Origin: Oxalobacteraceae bacterium UBA7693
GTDB lineage: Bacteria > Pseudomonadota > Gammaproteobacteria > Burkholderiales > Burkholderiaceae_D
Reading direction: 5' to 3'
NCBI GenBank assembly: GCA_002482715.1
Contig: DLGN01000324.1
Coordinates: 4,711-16,615, forward strand
DNA: 11,905 nt
In this document: positions 1 through 6,158 of the stretch, one piece after another
Numbering within the stretch: position 1 is the stretch's first letter
Layout of the letters: each line of letters starts with the position of its first letter
Notes under the pieces: generated by a model
Told to the model about the DNA's origin: nothing
The model's input: the letters and a program-made list of their open reading frames with translations, nothing else
Database searches by the model: none
Position numbers and translations under genes: made by a program

Positions 1-357
1 GCAACTGAATTTGCGTTGCGATTGCACCCAGCTGCATCCTTGTTTCAGTCTGATTGTGCTGCAGTTCAGGTTTATGCAGTTCACCATGATCTGGCCTTAG
101 ATGCAGAAGAATCGCCGATTGAATTTGCATTGGAGGCAGCTAGTTTTGCAATCGTGACCCGACCCGACTGGATCGTTAAGCTCACTGCAATTACTCAGGC
201 GGAATTTGTTGCGCTTTCCCTATTGCAGCAAGGTCAAACCTTGGCCACCGCTTTAGACGCAGGCTTAGACTTAGATAAAAATTTTGATGTTGCTGCAACT
301 CTGACAAGGTGTTTCGCAGCAGGTGCTTTTAGTGATTTTTATAAGGCAGATATGTAA
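1..357 (+). CDS. DUF2063 (BufC/HvfC-like) protein, C-terminal part, cut by window edge
   Basis: The frame is open from base 1 to the TAA at 355-357, giving 118 visible residues with no credible start, so the gene begins off the left edge. The visible part reads LRLHPAASLFQSDCAAVQVY, then EFALEAASFAIVTRPDWIVK, then a helical stretch around QAEFVALSLLQQGQTLATAL, and ends FAAGAFSDFYKADM. This order (LHP, a short strand, an 'R...V' strand, an 'E...L..L..G..L..A' helix and a terminal 'W/F.AAG.F' helix) is what I recall for the C-terminal half of DUF2063 proteins. In that family the missing N-terminal half is a helical domain labelled 'putative DNA-binding'. Family members work with DUF692 (MNIO) enzymes, probably as precursor-recognition partners in bufferin-type peptide maturation. 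The DoxX gene 55 bp downstream is the expected last gene of such clusters and supports the call. The MNIO and precursor genes are not visible. Confidence 0.72.
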   Translation, partial: ATEFALRLHPAASLFQSDCAAVQVYAVHHDLALDAEESPIEFALEAASFAIVTRPDWIVKLTAITQAEFVALSLLQQGQTLATALDAGLDLDKNFDVAATLTRCFAAGAFSDFYKADM

Positions 358-412
358 GGATTGTCGATTGATGTTCGACTAAACAACTCTACTTTGATCG
401 TTTTGGACATCT

Positions 413-877
413 ATGAAGCAATTTTTAAAAGTGCATCAACTGGCTATGCAGTTGGATACCTTGTTGCACAAATACTGCAGCGATATTTTTAGTTTGGGAT
501 TGCGTGGGTTTGTTGCCTGGCAGTTTCTTAAGTCTGCCCTGAGTAAGCTAGATGATTGGTCATCGACAATTTCACTTTTTCAAGAAGAGTATCAGGTGCC
601 CTTATTGTCGCCTGAATTAGCTGCCTATGCAGGAACTGGTGCTGAGTTGGTGTTTGCGAGCTTATTGTTGTTGGGTTTATTCTCTCGCTTATCTGCATTT
701 GGTTTATTGTTGGTGAACGTGATGGCAGTAGCGTCGTACCCTATTTTATGGAACTTGGAATGTCCTGCTGCTTTGAATGACCATTTTTATTGGGGTATGT
801 TGTTGCTAGCTTTGATGATATTTGGCGCAGGTAAGTTGAGTGTCGATCACTTGTTAGTCCGAACATACCAAAAGTGA
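413..877 (+). CDS. DoxX-family membrane protein (BufD/HvfX-like)
   Basis: A 154-residue integral membrane protein with about four hydrophobic segments, near residues 26-42, 68-90, 94-112 and 125-140. DoxX-family marks are R31 in the first helix (LGLRGFVAWQFLKSALSKL), K45 followed by a short amphipathic loop with a Phe and 'VPLLSPELAAY', E78 in the second helix, and the turn LLLGLFSRLSAF with R92. The length fits the family. It starts 55 bp after the DUF2063 gene on the same strand and probably shares its transcript. Together the two resemble the end of a bufferin-type MNIO cluster (precursor, MNIO enzyme, DUF2063, DoxX), which other bacteria use in copper or other metal stress. The role of the DoxX member is not well defined. 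The ATG at 413 is the first in the frame; the Shine-Dalgarno is weak (TTGGA 7 nt upstream), so expression may depend on the upstream gene. Confidence 0.85.
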   Translation: MKQFLKVHQLAMQLDTLLHKYCSDIFSLGLRGFVAWQFLKSALSKLDDWSSTISLFQEEYQVPLLSPELAAYAGTGAELVFASLLLLGLFSRLSAFGLLLVNVMAVASYPILWNLECPAALNDHFYWGMLLLALMIFGAGKLSVDHLLVRTYQK

Positions 878-1056
878 GTGCACCAGATATTAGTTGATGC
901 TAAGTTCGTTTCAATTGGCCTTGTGCAAATCTGTCATAGCCGAGAGCTTTGGCATTCACTAGGCGTCTTTCACTACCTCGCGGTGCTTTAGCATTGTCTT
1001 TGTTGGCAGGCTTAGTTATAGCAATTTCGTGTAAGTTCTAAAATTGAAATAGGCAT
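878..1056. other. Intergenic spacer with a startless open frame
   Basis: Between the DoxX stop and the terminator lies about 180 bp with no convincing gene. On the minus strand a frame is open from 1036 down to a TAG at 900-902 (about 45 codons). It reads plausibly as a basic protein tail (for example GSERRLVNAKALGYDRF) but has no ATG, GTG or TTG start. It could be a decayed gene remnant or chance; nothing here identifies it. Confidence 0.4.
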
Positions 1057-1088
1057 AAAAAAACGGGAAGTGAACTTCCCGTTTTTTT
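1057..1088. terminator. Bidirectional rho-independent terminator
   Basis: A perfect 14-bp stem (seven A, then CGGGAAG at 1057-1070; its complement CTTCCCG, then seven T, at 1075-1088) closes a TGAA tetraloop. The A-run and T-run flank the G+C part symmetrically, so it works as an intrinsic terminator in both directions. It lies between the convergent DoxX gene (+) and the GDSL esterase (-), whose stop is 31 bp away, and should end both transcripts. Confidence 0.93.
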
Positions 1089-1118
1089 GTATCAAGTCAG
1101 TGTAATTTTCACTTCAAA

Positions 1119-2357
1119 TTACTTCCACTTACGCTTGGCTAATTCCTCTGAAATGTAGCTAGCGAATAAAGCTTGTCCAAGTGGCGTTGGATGTACGTTG
1201 TCGGCAAAATAGTATTTGCTTGTGTCGCCAGCGATTAAGTTGTTCGCGCTGCAAACCAACGAAGATCCCAAAGGATTTTTTGCCGGTGTTAAGTCACACG
1301 CTGGTGTCGTGACATTGCTAATGCCGTACGCACTTGGATTAGCCGCGTGATCGCGGAAGCGAGTGAACAGATCAACAAACAAGACATTGTCGTTACCCGC
1401 TAAGCCTGCTAATAAACGCGCATTGAACGTTACCGTCATACCGTTTAACAGAGTTTGTGTATCAGCAGATTGTTTCAAGGCGTCTGGCGTTTTGCTCAAA
1501 TCTGGCATGTTGACGACCACAACGTATTTCGCCCCTTTCGCTAAAATCATGTTGTTGACATAGCCAGCCAACTCTGTACCGGCAGTACCCATCGCATCAA
1601 CATAAGTTTGCGCATTTGCTTTCGCATAAGCAGCGCCAGCCGGAGCACCAACTGTTGGTGTTAAGGTCGCAACAGCTGCGGCAATACAATTACTTGCTTG
1701 AGCATCGGTTGGCTTACATACACCACTTGCGATATCTTTTTGAATTTGACCAGGTACTGCTGCTGTCACAGCGGCAGTTGCAGCGGCAGTTGCAGCTGCC
1801 GATAAAGTGCTCGCTTGAATGAAGCCATCATTTGGGCCTCCGCTGACAAATACAACTTCAGTGCCTGAAAATTTACCACCATTCGCATCCAAATGATTTT
1901 GAATTTGTTTAACAACAGGAACTGTCATTTGTCCCAAAATTGCGTTATTCCCACCTAATAATTTATTGCCAGGTCCAACTGGGTTGGTTACTCGTGCGCC
2001 GCCTTGTGCGTAGCCTGTGCAGCCAGAGTTATTTTTTACTGGGACATTAAAGCCTTGAGAAGCCAAACCTTCGAGACCTGTTTGTGCCGCGCATGGTGCA
2101 GGCAAGCCCAAATCGGCAGCGACGATTTCAGTCCAATTTTTTGCAGTCGCGCTGTTGATGGTGTATTTACCGCCGCCGAGTGCAGTAACCGTACCAACTT
2201 TGTAAGTACCCACATCACTCAGACTATCGCCAAAAGCAACTTGTGAAGTAAATTTAATTTTCGGTGCAGGATCGGTTGCGCTGCCGCCGCCGCTGCCACC
2301 ACATCCGGCAAGAACCGCAGCAGCTATAAGAGTGAGTGAATATTTTAAATGACGCAT
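1119..2357 (-). CDS. GDSL/SGNH-family esterase, predicted lipoprotein
   Basis: A 412-residue hydrolase of the SGNH/GDSL superfamily. The N-terminus is a type II signal peptide with lipobox LAGC, so C19 is the predicted lipidated residue. A Gly/Ser-rich tether (GGSGGGS) follows, then block I VAFGDSLSD with nucleophile S45. Block II is around YAQGGARV. Block III is SGGPNDGF, with the Gly and Asn expected at the oxyanion hole. Block V is ADNVHPTPLG, with D386 and H389 as the other catalytic residues. All catalytic blocks are intact, so it should be an active esterase or lipase at the outer or inner membrane surface; the substrate cannot be told. An Ala/Thr-rich stretch after block III (about residues 184-200) is low-complexity and coded by a 12-bp tandem repeat. 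The ATG at 2357 has a good Shine-Dalgarno (GGAG, 2363-2366). It is transcribed alone, divergently from the porin. Confidence 0.9.
   Translation of the reverse strand: MRHLKYSLTLIAAAVLAGCGGSGGGSATDPAPKIKFTSQVAFGDSLSDVGTYKVGTVTALGGGKYTINSATAKNWTEIVAADLGLPAPCAAQTGLEGLASQGFNVPVKNNSGCTGYAQGGARVTNPVGPGNKLLGGNNAILGQMTVPVVKQIQNHLDANGGKFSGTEVVFVSGGPNDGFIQASTLSAAATAAATAAVTAAVPGQIQKDIASGVCKPTDAQASNCIAAAVATLTPTVGAPAGAAYAKANAQTYVDAMGTAGTELAGYVNNMILAKGAKYVVVVNMPDLSKTPDALKQSADTQTLLNGMTVTFNARLLAGLAGNDNVLFVDLFTRFRDHAANPSAYGISNVTTPACDLTPAKNPLGSSLVCSANNLIAGDTSKYYFADNVHPTPLGQALFASYISEELAKRKWK
1769..1795. repeat. 12-bp tandem repeat within the esterase gene
   Basis: CAGCGGCAGTTG occurs twice head to tail (1769-1780 and 1781-1792), followed by a partial third unit (CAG). 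It lies in frame and codes for part of the Ala/Thr-rich run after block III of the esterase, with 4-residue periodicity (AATA-like). Copy-number change would lengthen or shorten the loop by four residues without a frameshift. Confidence 0.85.
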
Positions 2358-2766
2358 TTTGTCTCCTGACTAATTATGAGTTATTGCTAAACGAACGCTT
2401 GTGCTTTTTGAGAGCTTCACTATATGCCATTGAATTCAAAATGGGGTAGGCAAGGTGCAATTAAACGACACTGAAAATTAGAATATGTACTCGAAAAAAT
2501 AGAACCAAAATCGCCCGAAGTTGAGGTTTTGAATTCCTTAAATTGGTGCCTGTTTTTATCAAATTCTCATAGATAAAATCAAGTATTTTTATGGTGAGTA
2601 TTGTGAAATATAAGGCTAGGTATTTATGTATGTAAAATTTGCGACAAGCTTTACAAATTTAACTTCGATCCTATACAAGGGCTGAGATCAATGTCATATT
2701 TTAACAAATGAAATTAGTACGTACGTTCGTTTTGGATTGATTTAAGCACCTATATGGAGACAAAAA
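2358..2766. promoter_or_regulatory. Divergent regulatory region between esterase and porin
   Basis: This 409-bp A+T-rich gap holds the promoters of two divergent genes and no credible gene of its own. Visible elements are a porin promoter candidate (2650-2677), a 7-bp inverted repeat TTTTATC/GATAAAA with an 11-nt spacer (2554-2578), and the 8-bp palindrome ACGTACGT (2719-2726) in the predicted porin leader. A TATAGT -10-like hexamer on the minus strand facing the esterase has no good -35. Both genes carry a near-identical ribosome site (GGAGACAAA before ATG). Which regulator acts here is unknown. Confidence 0.55.
2650..2677 (+). promoter_or_regulatory. Candidate sigma-70 promoter of the porin gene
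   Basis: TTTACA (2650-2655, five of six to TTGACA) and TATACA (2672-2677) are separated by 16 bp. A start near 2684 would give a leader of about 80 nt, a usual length for porin mRNAs. This rests on visual matching only; the region is A+T-rich and chance matches are common. Confidence 0.4.
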
Positions 2767-4113
2767 ATGAAAATGAAATTTTTGACAATGGCATTGGGCG
2801 CATGCTTTGCGATGCCAGCTTTGGCCCAGACCAATGTAACCTTGTACGGCATTTTGGATGCAGGTATTCAGGTAAGTAAGTTAGGTAAAGATACGCAGAC
2901 TAAGATGGTCAGTGGTATTGCAGATGGTTCTCGTATCGGCTTCAAAGGTACTGAAGACATGGGTGGCGGATACAAGGCAATCTTCAATTTGGAAGCGCGT
3001 GTTGAAGTCGACACCGGTAGTAACAAAACAGGTAACTTGAGTGATTATCAGGGCTACGCTTTAACGAAAGGGATGAATTTTCCTGATTTCGGTAGCGCGG
3101 CTTTGAAGGGCGCAGCGGCACAAACTTTGGCTGGCGTACGTTCTGCATTGCAACCTAAATATAATGTCAATGCAACGTCCCCATTGATCTTGTCGCGTGG
3201 CGGTGGTCCAGATGGTGGTTTGTTTGATCGTATGGCAATGGTTGGTTTGATCACGCCTGTTGGCGCAGTATTGGCTGGACGTATGTACACCCCAGCATAT
3301 GAAGTGTTCAATTCTGCTGATGCATTTGAAAGCGGTATGGCAGGTAGTTGGGGCGGTATTACTGGTGGTACTGGTGGTTTGTTAACTGCTGGTATGGCAA
3401 TTCGTTCCAATAAGTCTGTTCAATATCGTATTGAATTGCCAAATGGTTTTGGCGGTTCTTTGATGTACGGTTTTAAAAATTCCGGCTATATCGGATTGGA
3501 TAAAGATTTTATAGCAGGTAATGTACGCTATAAAGCAAACGGTTTCGATGTGGGTGTTGGCTATAATCGTGGCACAAACACAGATGGATCTACTGGCTTG
3601 GTCACCACCACAGTTGGTGGCTCTTATGCATTTGATGACTTCAAGTTATTTGCTGGTTATCAAACAATGCGCAACGAGAATTCGATTTTGTTGCCAGTAT
3701 TTTTCGATGCTTGGGATTTGGAAATCACGCCAGGCTTGCGCGCTGGTGGTGTACCCGCACCGGTGATCGCAGCGTGGACAACAATTTTCAGAACGAATAT
3801 TACGAAGAACTTTAAACTCGACGCCAATAGCTACAGCTTAGGTATGCATTATAAGTTGGGTAATGGTCGTATCATGGCTTCATATAGCTTCCAAGATGAC
3901 CGAACATTGTCTAACAGCGATGTAACACAATACGGTTTGGGTTATAACTACAATATGTCTAAGCGTACTGATGTTTATGCCGTAGTTGGCTATACCAAGA
4001 ATCAAAATGATGGTCAATACGCACCAGGCGCCGCAAGTGCATCAGGTGGTTTCACCGAATTTCCAGGTGAATCAGGCCAAGTTTTCCAATTTGGTATCCG
4101 TCATCGCTTCTAA
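2767..4113 (+). CDS. General porin, Burkholderiales Gram-negative porin family
   Basis: A 448-residue outer-membrane beta-barrel porin. The signal peptide is cleaved after ALA-20 (PALA|QTNVTLYG), and the mature protein opens with the typical first strand TLYGILDAGIQ. The family motif RIGFKGTEDMGGGYKAIFNLE begins near residue 58. The chain ends FQFGIRHRF, with the C-terminal Phe recognised by the BAM assembly machine. Alternating aromatic and Gly-rich strands run throughout. It should form a trimeric channel for small hydrophilic solutes. At 448 residues it is longer than the 350-400 usual for the family; the extra length appears to be in the Gly-rich loops around residues 135-215 and 300-345. 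Start: ATG at 2767 with GGAG 7 nt upstream (2756-2759); M3 is a less likely alternative. It is monocistronic, with a terminator downstream. The substrate and any specific porin name cannot be assigned. Confidence 0.93.
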   Translation: MKMKFLTMALGACFAMPALAQTNVTLYGILDAGIQVSKLGKDTQTKMVSGIADGSRIGFKGTEDMGGGYKAIFNLEARVEVDTGSNKTGNLSDYQGYALTKGMNFPDFGSAALKGAAAQTLAGVRSALQPKYNVNATSPLILSRGGGPDGGLFDRMAMVGLITPVGAVLAGRMYTPAYEVFNSADAFESGMAGSWGGITGGTGGLLTAGMAIRSNKSVQYRIELPNGFGGSLMYGFKNSGYIGLDKDFIAGNVRYKANGFDVGVGYNRGTNTDGSTGLVTTTVGGSYAFDDFKLFAGYQTMRNENSILLPVFFDAWDLEITPGLRAGGVPAPVIAAWTTIFRTNITKNFKLDANSYSLGMHYKLGNGRIMASYSFQDDRTLSNSDVTQYGLGYNYNMSKRTDVYAVVGYTKNQNDGQYAPGAASASGGFTEFPGESGQVFQFGIRHRF

Positions 4114-4135
4114 TTTTTTAGAAGCTTGAATGAAG

Positions 4136-4160
4136 CGCGATAGTGATTAATACTATCGCG
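4136..4160. repeat. Perfect inverted repeat after the porin
   Basis: CGCGATAGT (4136-4144) and ACTATCGCG (4152-4160) form a 9-bp stem with a 7-nt loop, 22 bp past the porin stop. No T-run follows, so it is not a classical terminator itself. It may protect the porin mRNA 3' end or assist the terminator just downstream. Confidence 0.8.
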
Positions 4161-4170
4161 TATGAAAGTG

Positions 4171-4203
4171 AAAAGCGCATTTTTTAAAAGTGCGCTTTTT
4201 TTA
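4171..4203. terminator. Rho-independent terminator between porin and GGDEF gene
   Basis: AAAAGCGCA (4171-4179) pairs with TGCGCTTTT (4191-4199) and is followed by more T (to 4202), making a good terminator for the porin (+). The reverse strand also has a short T-run after the stem, so it may serve the convergent GGDEF gene too. The T-run overlaps that gene's stop codon (TAA, 4203-4201 on the minus strand), a very compact convergent junction. Confidence 0.85.
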
Positions 4204-5181
4204 TAGCGCCACTTGATTGCGGCCGCGTTCTTTTGCTCGATATAAAGCTGCATCAGCAGTGGAAATTACTGCTAGTCCATCCTGGCCTTCAGCAAGTGTT
4301 GCTAGACCGAGTGAGGCTGTGATGTGTGGTAAGGCCCTGTCACTATCTTTGAAAACTTGCGCATGTCGAATTCTGTCACACAGACGTTCTGCGACGATCA
4401 GAGCAGATTCCTTGCTGGTATTGGGTAAAATGATAATCATCTCTTCGCCACCATATCGCGCAGCAAAATCGCTGGGGCGTAAGCCTGCGCTGACAACTTT
4501 GGCTGCGACTTGTAAAGCTTCATCTCCCATCACATGACCAAATTGGTCGTTGAATTTTTTAAAATGATCAAGATCAACCATGATAATGCTGAGATCAGTT
4601 TCAGTGGCATGCGCGTTCTCGATAAGCCCGGGAAGTTGGGTATTGAGCCAGGAACGATTATGTAATCCAGTTAAACCATCCACCATGGAAAGCTGGCGAT
4701 AAAATTCACCGACTTTTTGTCGATTGCGTAATTGCGCATTGGTCGTTCTGATGCGAAATGACAGTAGTTGGAGTAGATTGCGCGCGACACCATTTGATTC
4801 ATCGATTAAGCGCCACATGATGACAGAATCAATTAACAGCAGCTCGGCATCGGTGACAGCAGCGATCGTCGCTGTGCTTGCCTCTTCGTCTAAAACAGAA
4901 ATCTCGCCTACACATTCCCCCGCAAAGTACTGAATACTAGAGTTTTCAAGTTGACGTTTTGCAGTATTGGATGTGAGAGCGAGCGTGCCAGAAAGGACAA
5001 TGTATAAACATGCACCAGAGCTTTGACTGTCGAGGACAATTTCTCCAGATTTGACACGAACGACTGAGCAAGCATCAAGTTGCTGTTTAATGTTCGCGAG
5101 CTCTTCTTTGTTAATGTTTTTGAAAAGTTGAATATCGCCTACTTTGAATTGGGTATGTCTAAAATCCTTTAAATGTTCCAA
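4201..5181 (-). CDS. Cyclic-nucleotide-binding domain fused to GGDEF diguanylate cyclase
   Basis: A 326-residue soluble signalling enzyme. Residues ~19-140 form a CRP-like cNMP-binding (CNB) domain: LFKNINKEEL, then VKSGEIVL, LYIVLSGTLAL, and the phosphate-cassette region GECVGEISVLDEEASTATI. The cassette keeps G92-E93 but has T103 where cAMP-binding members have Arg, so classical cAMP binding is doubtful. A short helix (~140-165) leads to the GGDEF domain: DGLTGLHNR, then DLDHFKKFND, then the active-site loop RYGGEEM (244-248). The loop is close to the active GGEEF form but ends in Met. The RxxD inhibitory site (R235-D238) is present five residues before it, so product inhibition by c-di-GMP is expected. 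It likely makes c-di-GMP under CNB control. The start is TTG at 5181, with GAGG five bases upstream; a stop lies just upstream in frame and no ATG fits. It lies 110 bp downstream of the HDOD gene. Confidence 0.9.
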   Translation of the reverse strand: MEHLKDFRHTQFKVGDIQLFKNINKEELANIKQQLDACSVVRVKSGEIVLDSQSSGACLYIVLSGTLALTSNTAKRQLENSSIQYFAGECVGEISVLDEEASTATIAAVTDAELLLIDSVIMWRLIDESNGVARNLLQLLSFRIRTTNAQLRNRQKVGEFYRQLSMVDGLTGLHNRSWLNTQLPGLIENAHATETDLSIIMVDLDHFKKFNDQFGHVMGDEALQVAAKVVSAGLRPSDFAARYGGEEMIIILPNTSKESALIVAERLCDRIRHAQVFKDSDRALPHITASLGLATLAEGQDGLAVISTADAALYRAKERGRNQVAL

Positions 5182-5186
5182 AGTAG

Positions 5187-5190
5187 CCTC
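5187..5190 (-). promoter_or_regulatory. Ribosome binding site that decides the TTG start of the GGDEF gene
   Basis: GAGG on the minus strand lies 5 nt before TTG 5181. The only open upstream frame is about ten codons long and holds no ATG, GTG or TTG. The next internal Met lies beyond the CNB core, so the TTG start is the only one that keeps the domain whole. Confidence 0.65.
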
Positions 5191-5252
5191 AAATGTAACG
5201 CGTTGGGTTGTTCAATAGTTATGCACTATTTTATGCGTAAATGGAAGAATGA

Positions 5253-5271
5253 GTGACAAATATATTGTCAC
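5253..5271. promoter_or_regulatory. 19-bp inverted repeat upstream of the GGDEF gene (possible operator)
   Basis: GTGACAA (5253-5259) and TTGTCAC (5265-5271) are perfect complements around ATATA. The site lies 71 bp upstream of the TTG start and 20 bp past the HDOD stop. No T-run follows in either direction, which argues against a terminator and for a dimeric-regulator site. The GTGA/TCAC half-sites are 11 bp apart, not 6 as at a CRP site. Confidence 0.55.
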
Positions 5272-5291
5272 AGATTTTAAATATTCTTTGT

Positions 5292-6158
5292 TTATTGAAG
5301 AATTTGATTCATCGCTTCGAAACGAAGTTCTGTTTCGTGAAAAATTGCATGATATGCGGCTTCATCTAAACCCAGATTATTCCAGGCAAATTGTGAAACT
5401 TGTGGCGCTAACTCATCTTCGGTTTCACTCAGGTCTAAGCCATGCACGATGGCATTGGCGACATGAATAATCGAAGCAATTGGATGAAGTTCCTGGTCGT
5501 CGGGAGCATGATGGCCACGGATCGCATCTTGGACTACATCTGAGAAATTCCATTGCAAAGCCAGAATGAGCCCAACACCGACGTGATCAACGCCAAGAAC
5601 GGCGCGTTCAGCCTCGATTAAACCGCAGTCATTTTCTTTAGCGCAGTCAATGACTTGCTCGTAATGTTTGGGGAATTTTGACACCAGCACTAAGCGTCCA
5701 ATGTCATGGAGCTGACCCGCCGTAAAGGCAAAATCATGTTTGAGGTGAAGGGTTCGGGAAATCACTTCAGCACAGATTGCGGTTGCCATATTGTGTCGCC
5801 AGAACGCTTTGTTATCAAAGCCTCGACAACGTGGAACTGGTAGATGCTTATTAAAGATGCTGGCGCGAATCATATCCTTGAGATTTTTCGTGCCCAGCAT
5901 CGATACCGCTTGTTGAATCGTCACAACCTTGGAATTGCTTCCATAATAGGATGTATTTGCCAATTGAATGACTTTTGCCGCGAGCGATTGGTCTAACGCG
6001 ACTTTCTCAACGATACTCTCCATGCTGATGTCTTCGTTATTCAAGTCATTCAGCATTTCTCGCGCAATCTCTGGCATGCTAGGCAGCTCATTGATTTTAT
6101 TGATGACTTCTTCAATCGAAATTTGATCGTCGTTCGGATCGTTAATCAAGGGCGTCAT
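5292..6158 (-). CDS. HDOD-domain signalling protein
   Basis: A 288-residue cytoplasmic protein made almost entirely of one HDOD domain (~15-240). The helical N-terminal half shows INELPSMPEIAREML, then DQSLAAKVIQLANTSYYG, then IQQAVSMLGTKNLKDMI, the classic HDOD pattern. The HD half keeps H122 (WRHNMAT), H151-D152 (GQLHDIGRLVL), H192 (GVDHVGVG) and H216-H217 (IRGHHAPD). Many HDOD proteins have lost these residues, so metal binding is possible here, although HDOD proteins are usually regarded as non-enzymatic scaffolds in two-component, c-di-GMP or chemotaxis signalling. The ATG at 6158 shares a base with the stop of the upstream 115-residue gene (TAATG) and has its own GAGGAGAC ribosome site, so the two are translationally coupled. 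The GGDEF gene follows downstream after 110 bp. The specific role is unknown. Confidence 0.92.
   Translation of the reverse strand: MTPLINDPNDDQISIEEVINKINELPSMPEIAREMLNDLNNEDISMESIVEKVALDQSLAAKVIQLANTSYYGSNSKVVTIQQAVSMLGTKNLKDMIRASIFNKHLPVPRCRGFDNKAFWRHNMATAICAEVISRTLHLKHDFAFTAGQLHDIGRLVLVSKFPKHYEQVIDCAKENDCGLIEAERAVLGVDHVGVGLILALQWNFSDVVQDAIRGHHAPDDQELHPIASIIHVANAIVHGLDLSETEDELAPQVSQFAWNNLGLDEAAYHAIFHETELRFEAMNQILQ

Noticed and set aside
949..1041. A 30-residue plus-strand frame from TTG 949 with a membrane-like end
   Set aside because: TTG start, very short, only a poor ribosome site, and it overlaps the startless minus-strand frame; most likely chance.
2036..2246. Small frames on both strands inside the esterase gene
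   Set aside because: Shadows of a complete GDSL hydrolase with all catalytic blocks in another frame.
4136..4160. First hairpin after the porin as the main terminator
   Set aside because: No T-run follows; the second hairpin at 4171-4203 has it and is the better terminator.
5253..5271. CRP binding site
   Set aside because: The half-sites resemble GTGA/TCAC, but the 11-bp spacing does not fit the CRP consensus of 6 bp.
5249..5470. Plus-strand 73-codon frame over the HDOD 3' end
   Set aside because: It is antisense to a strongly supported HDOD gene and has no family-like sequence.
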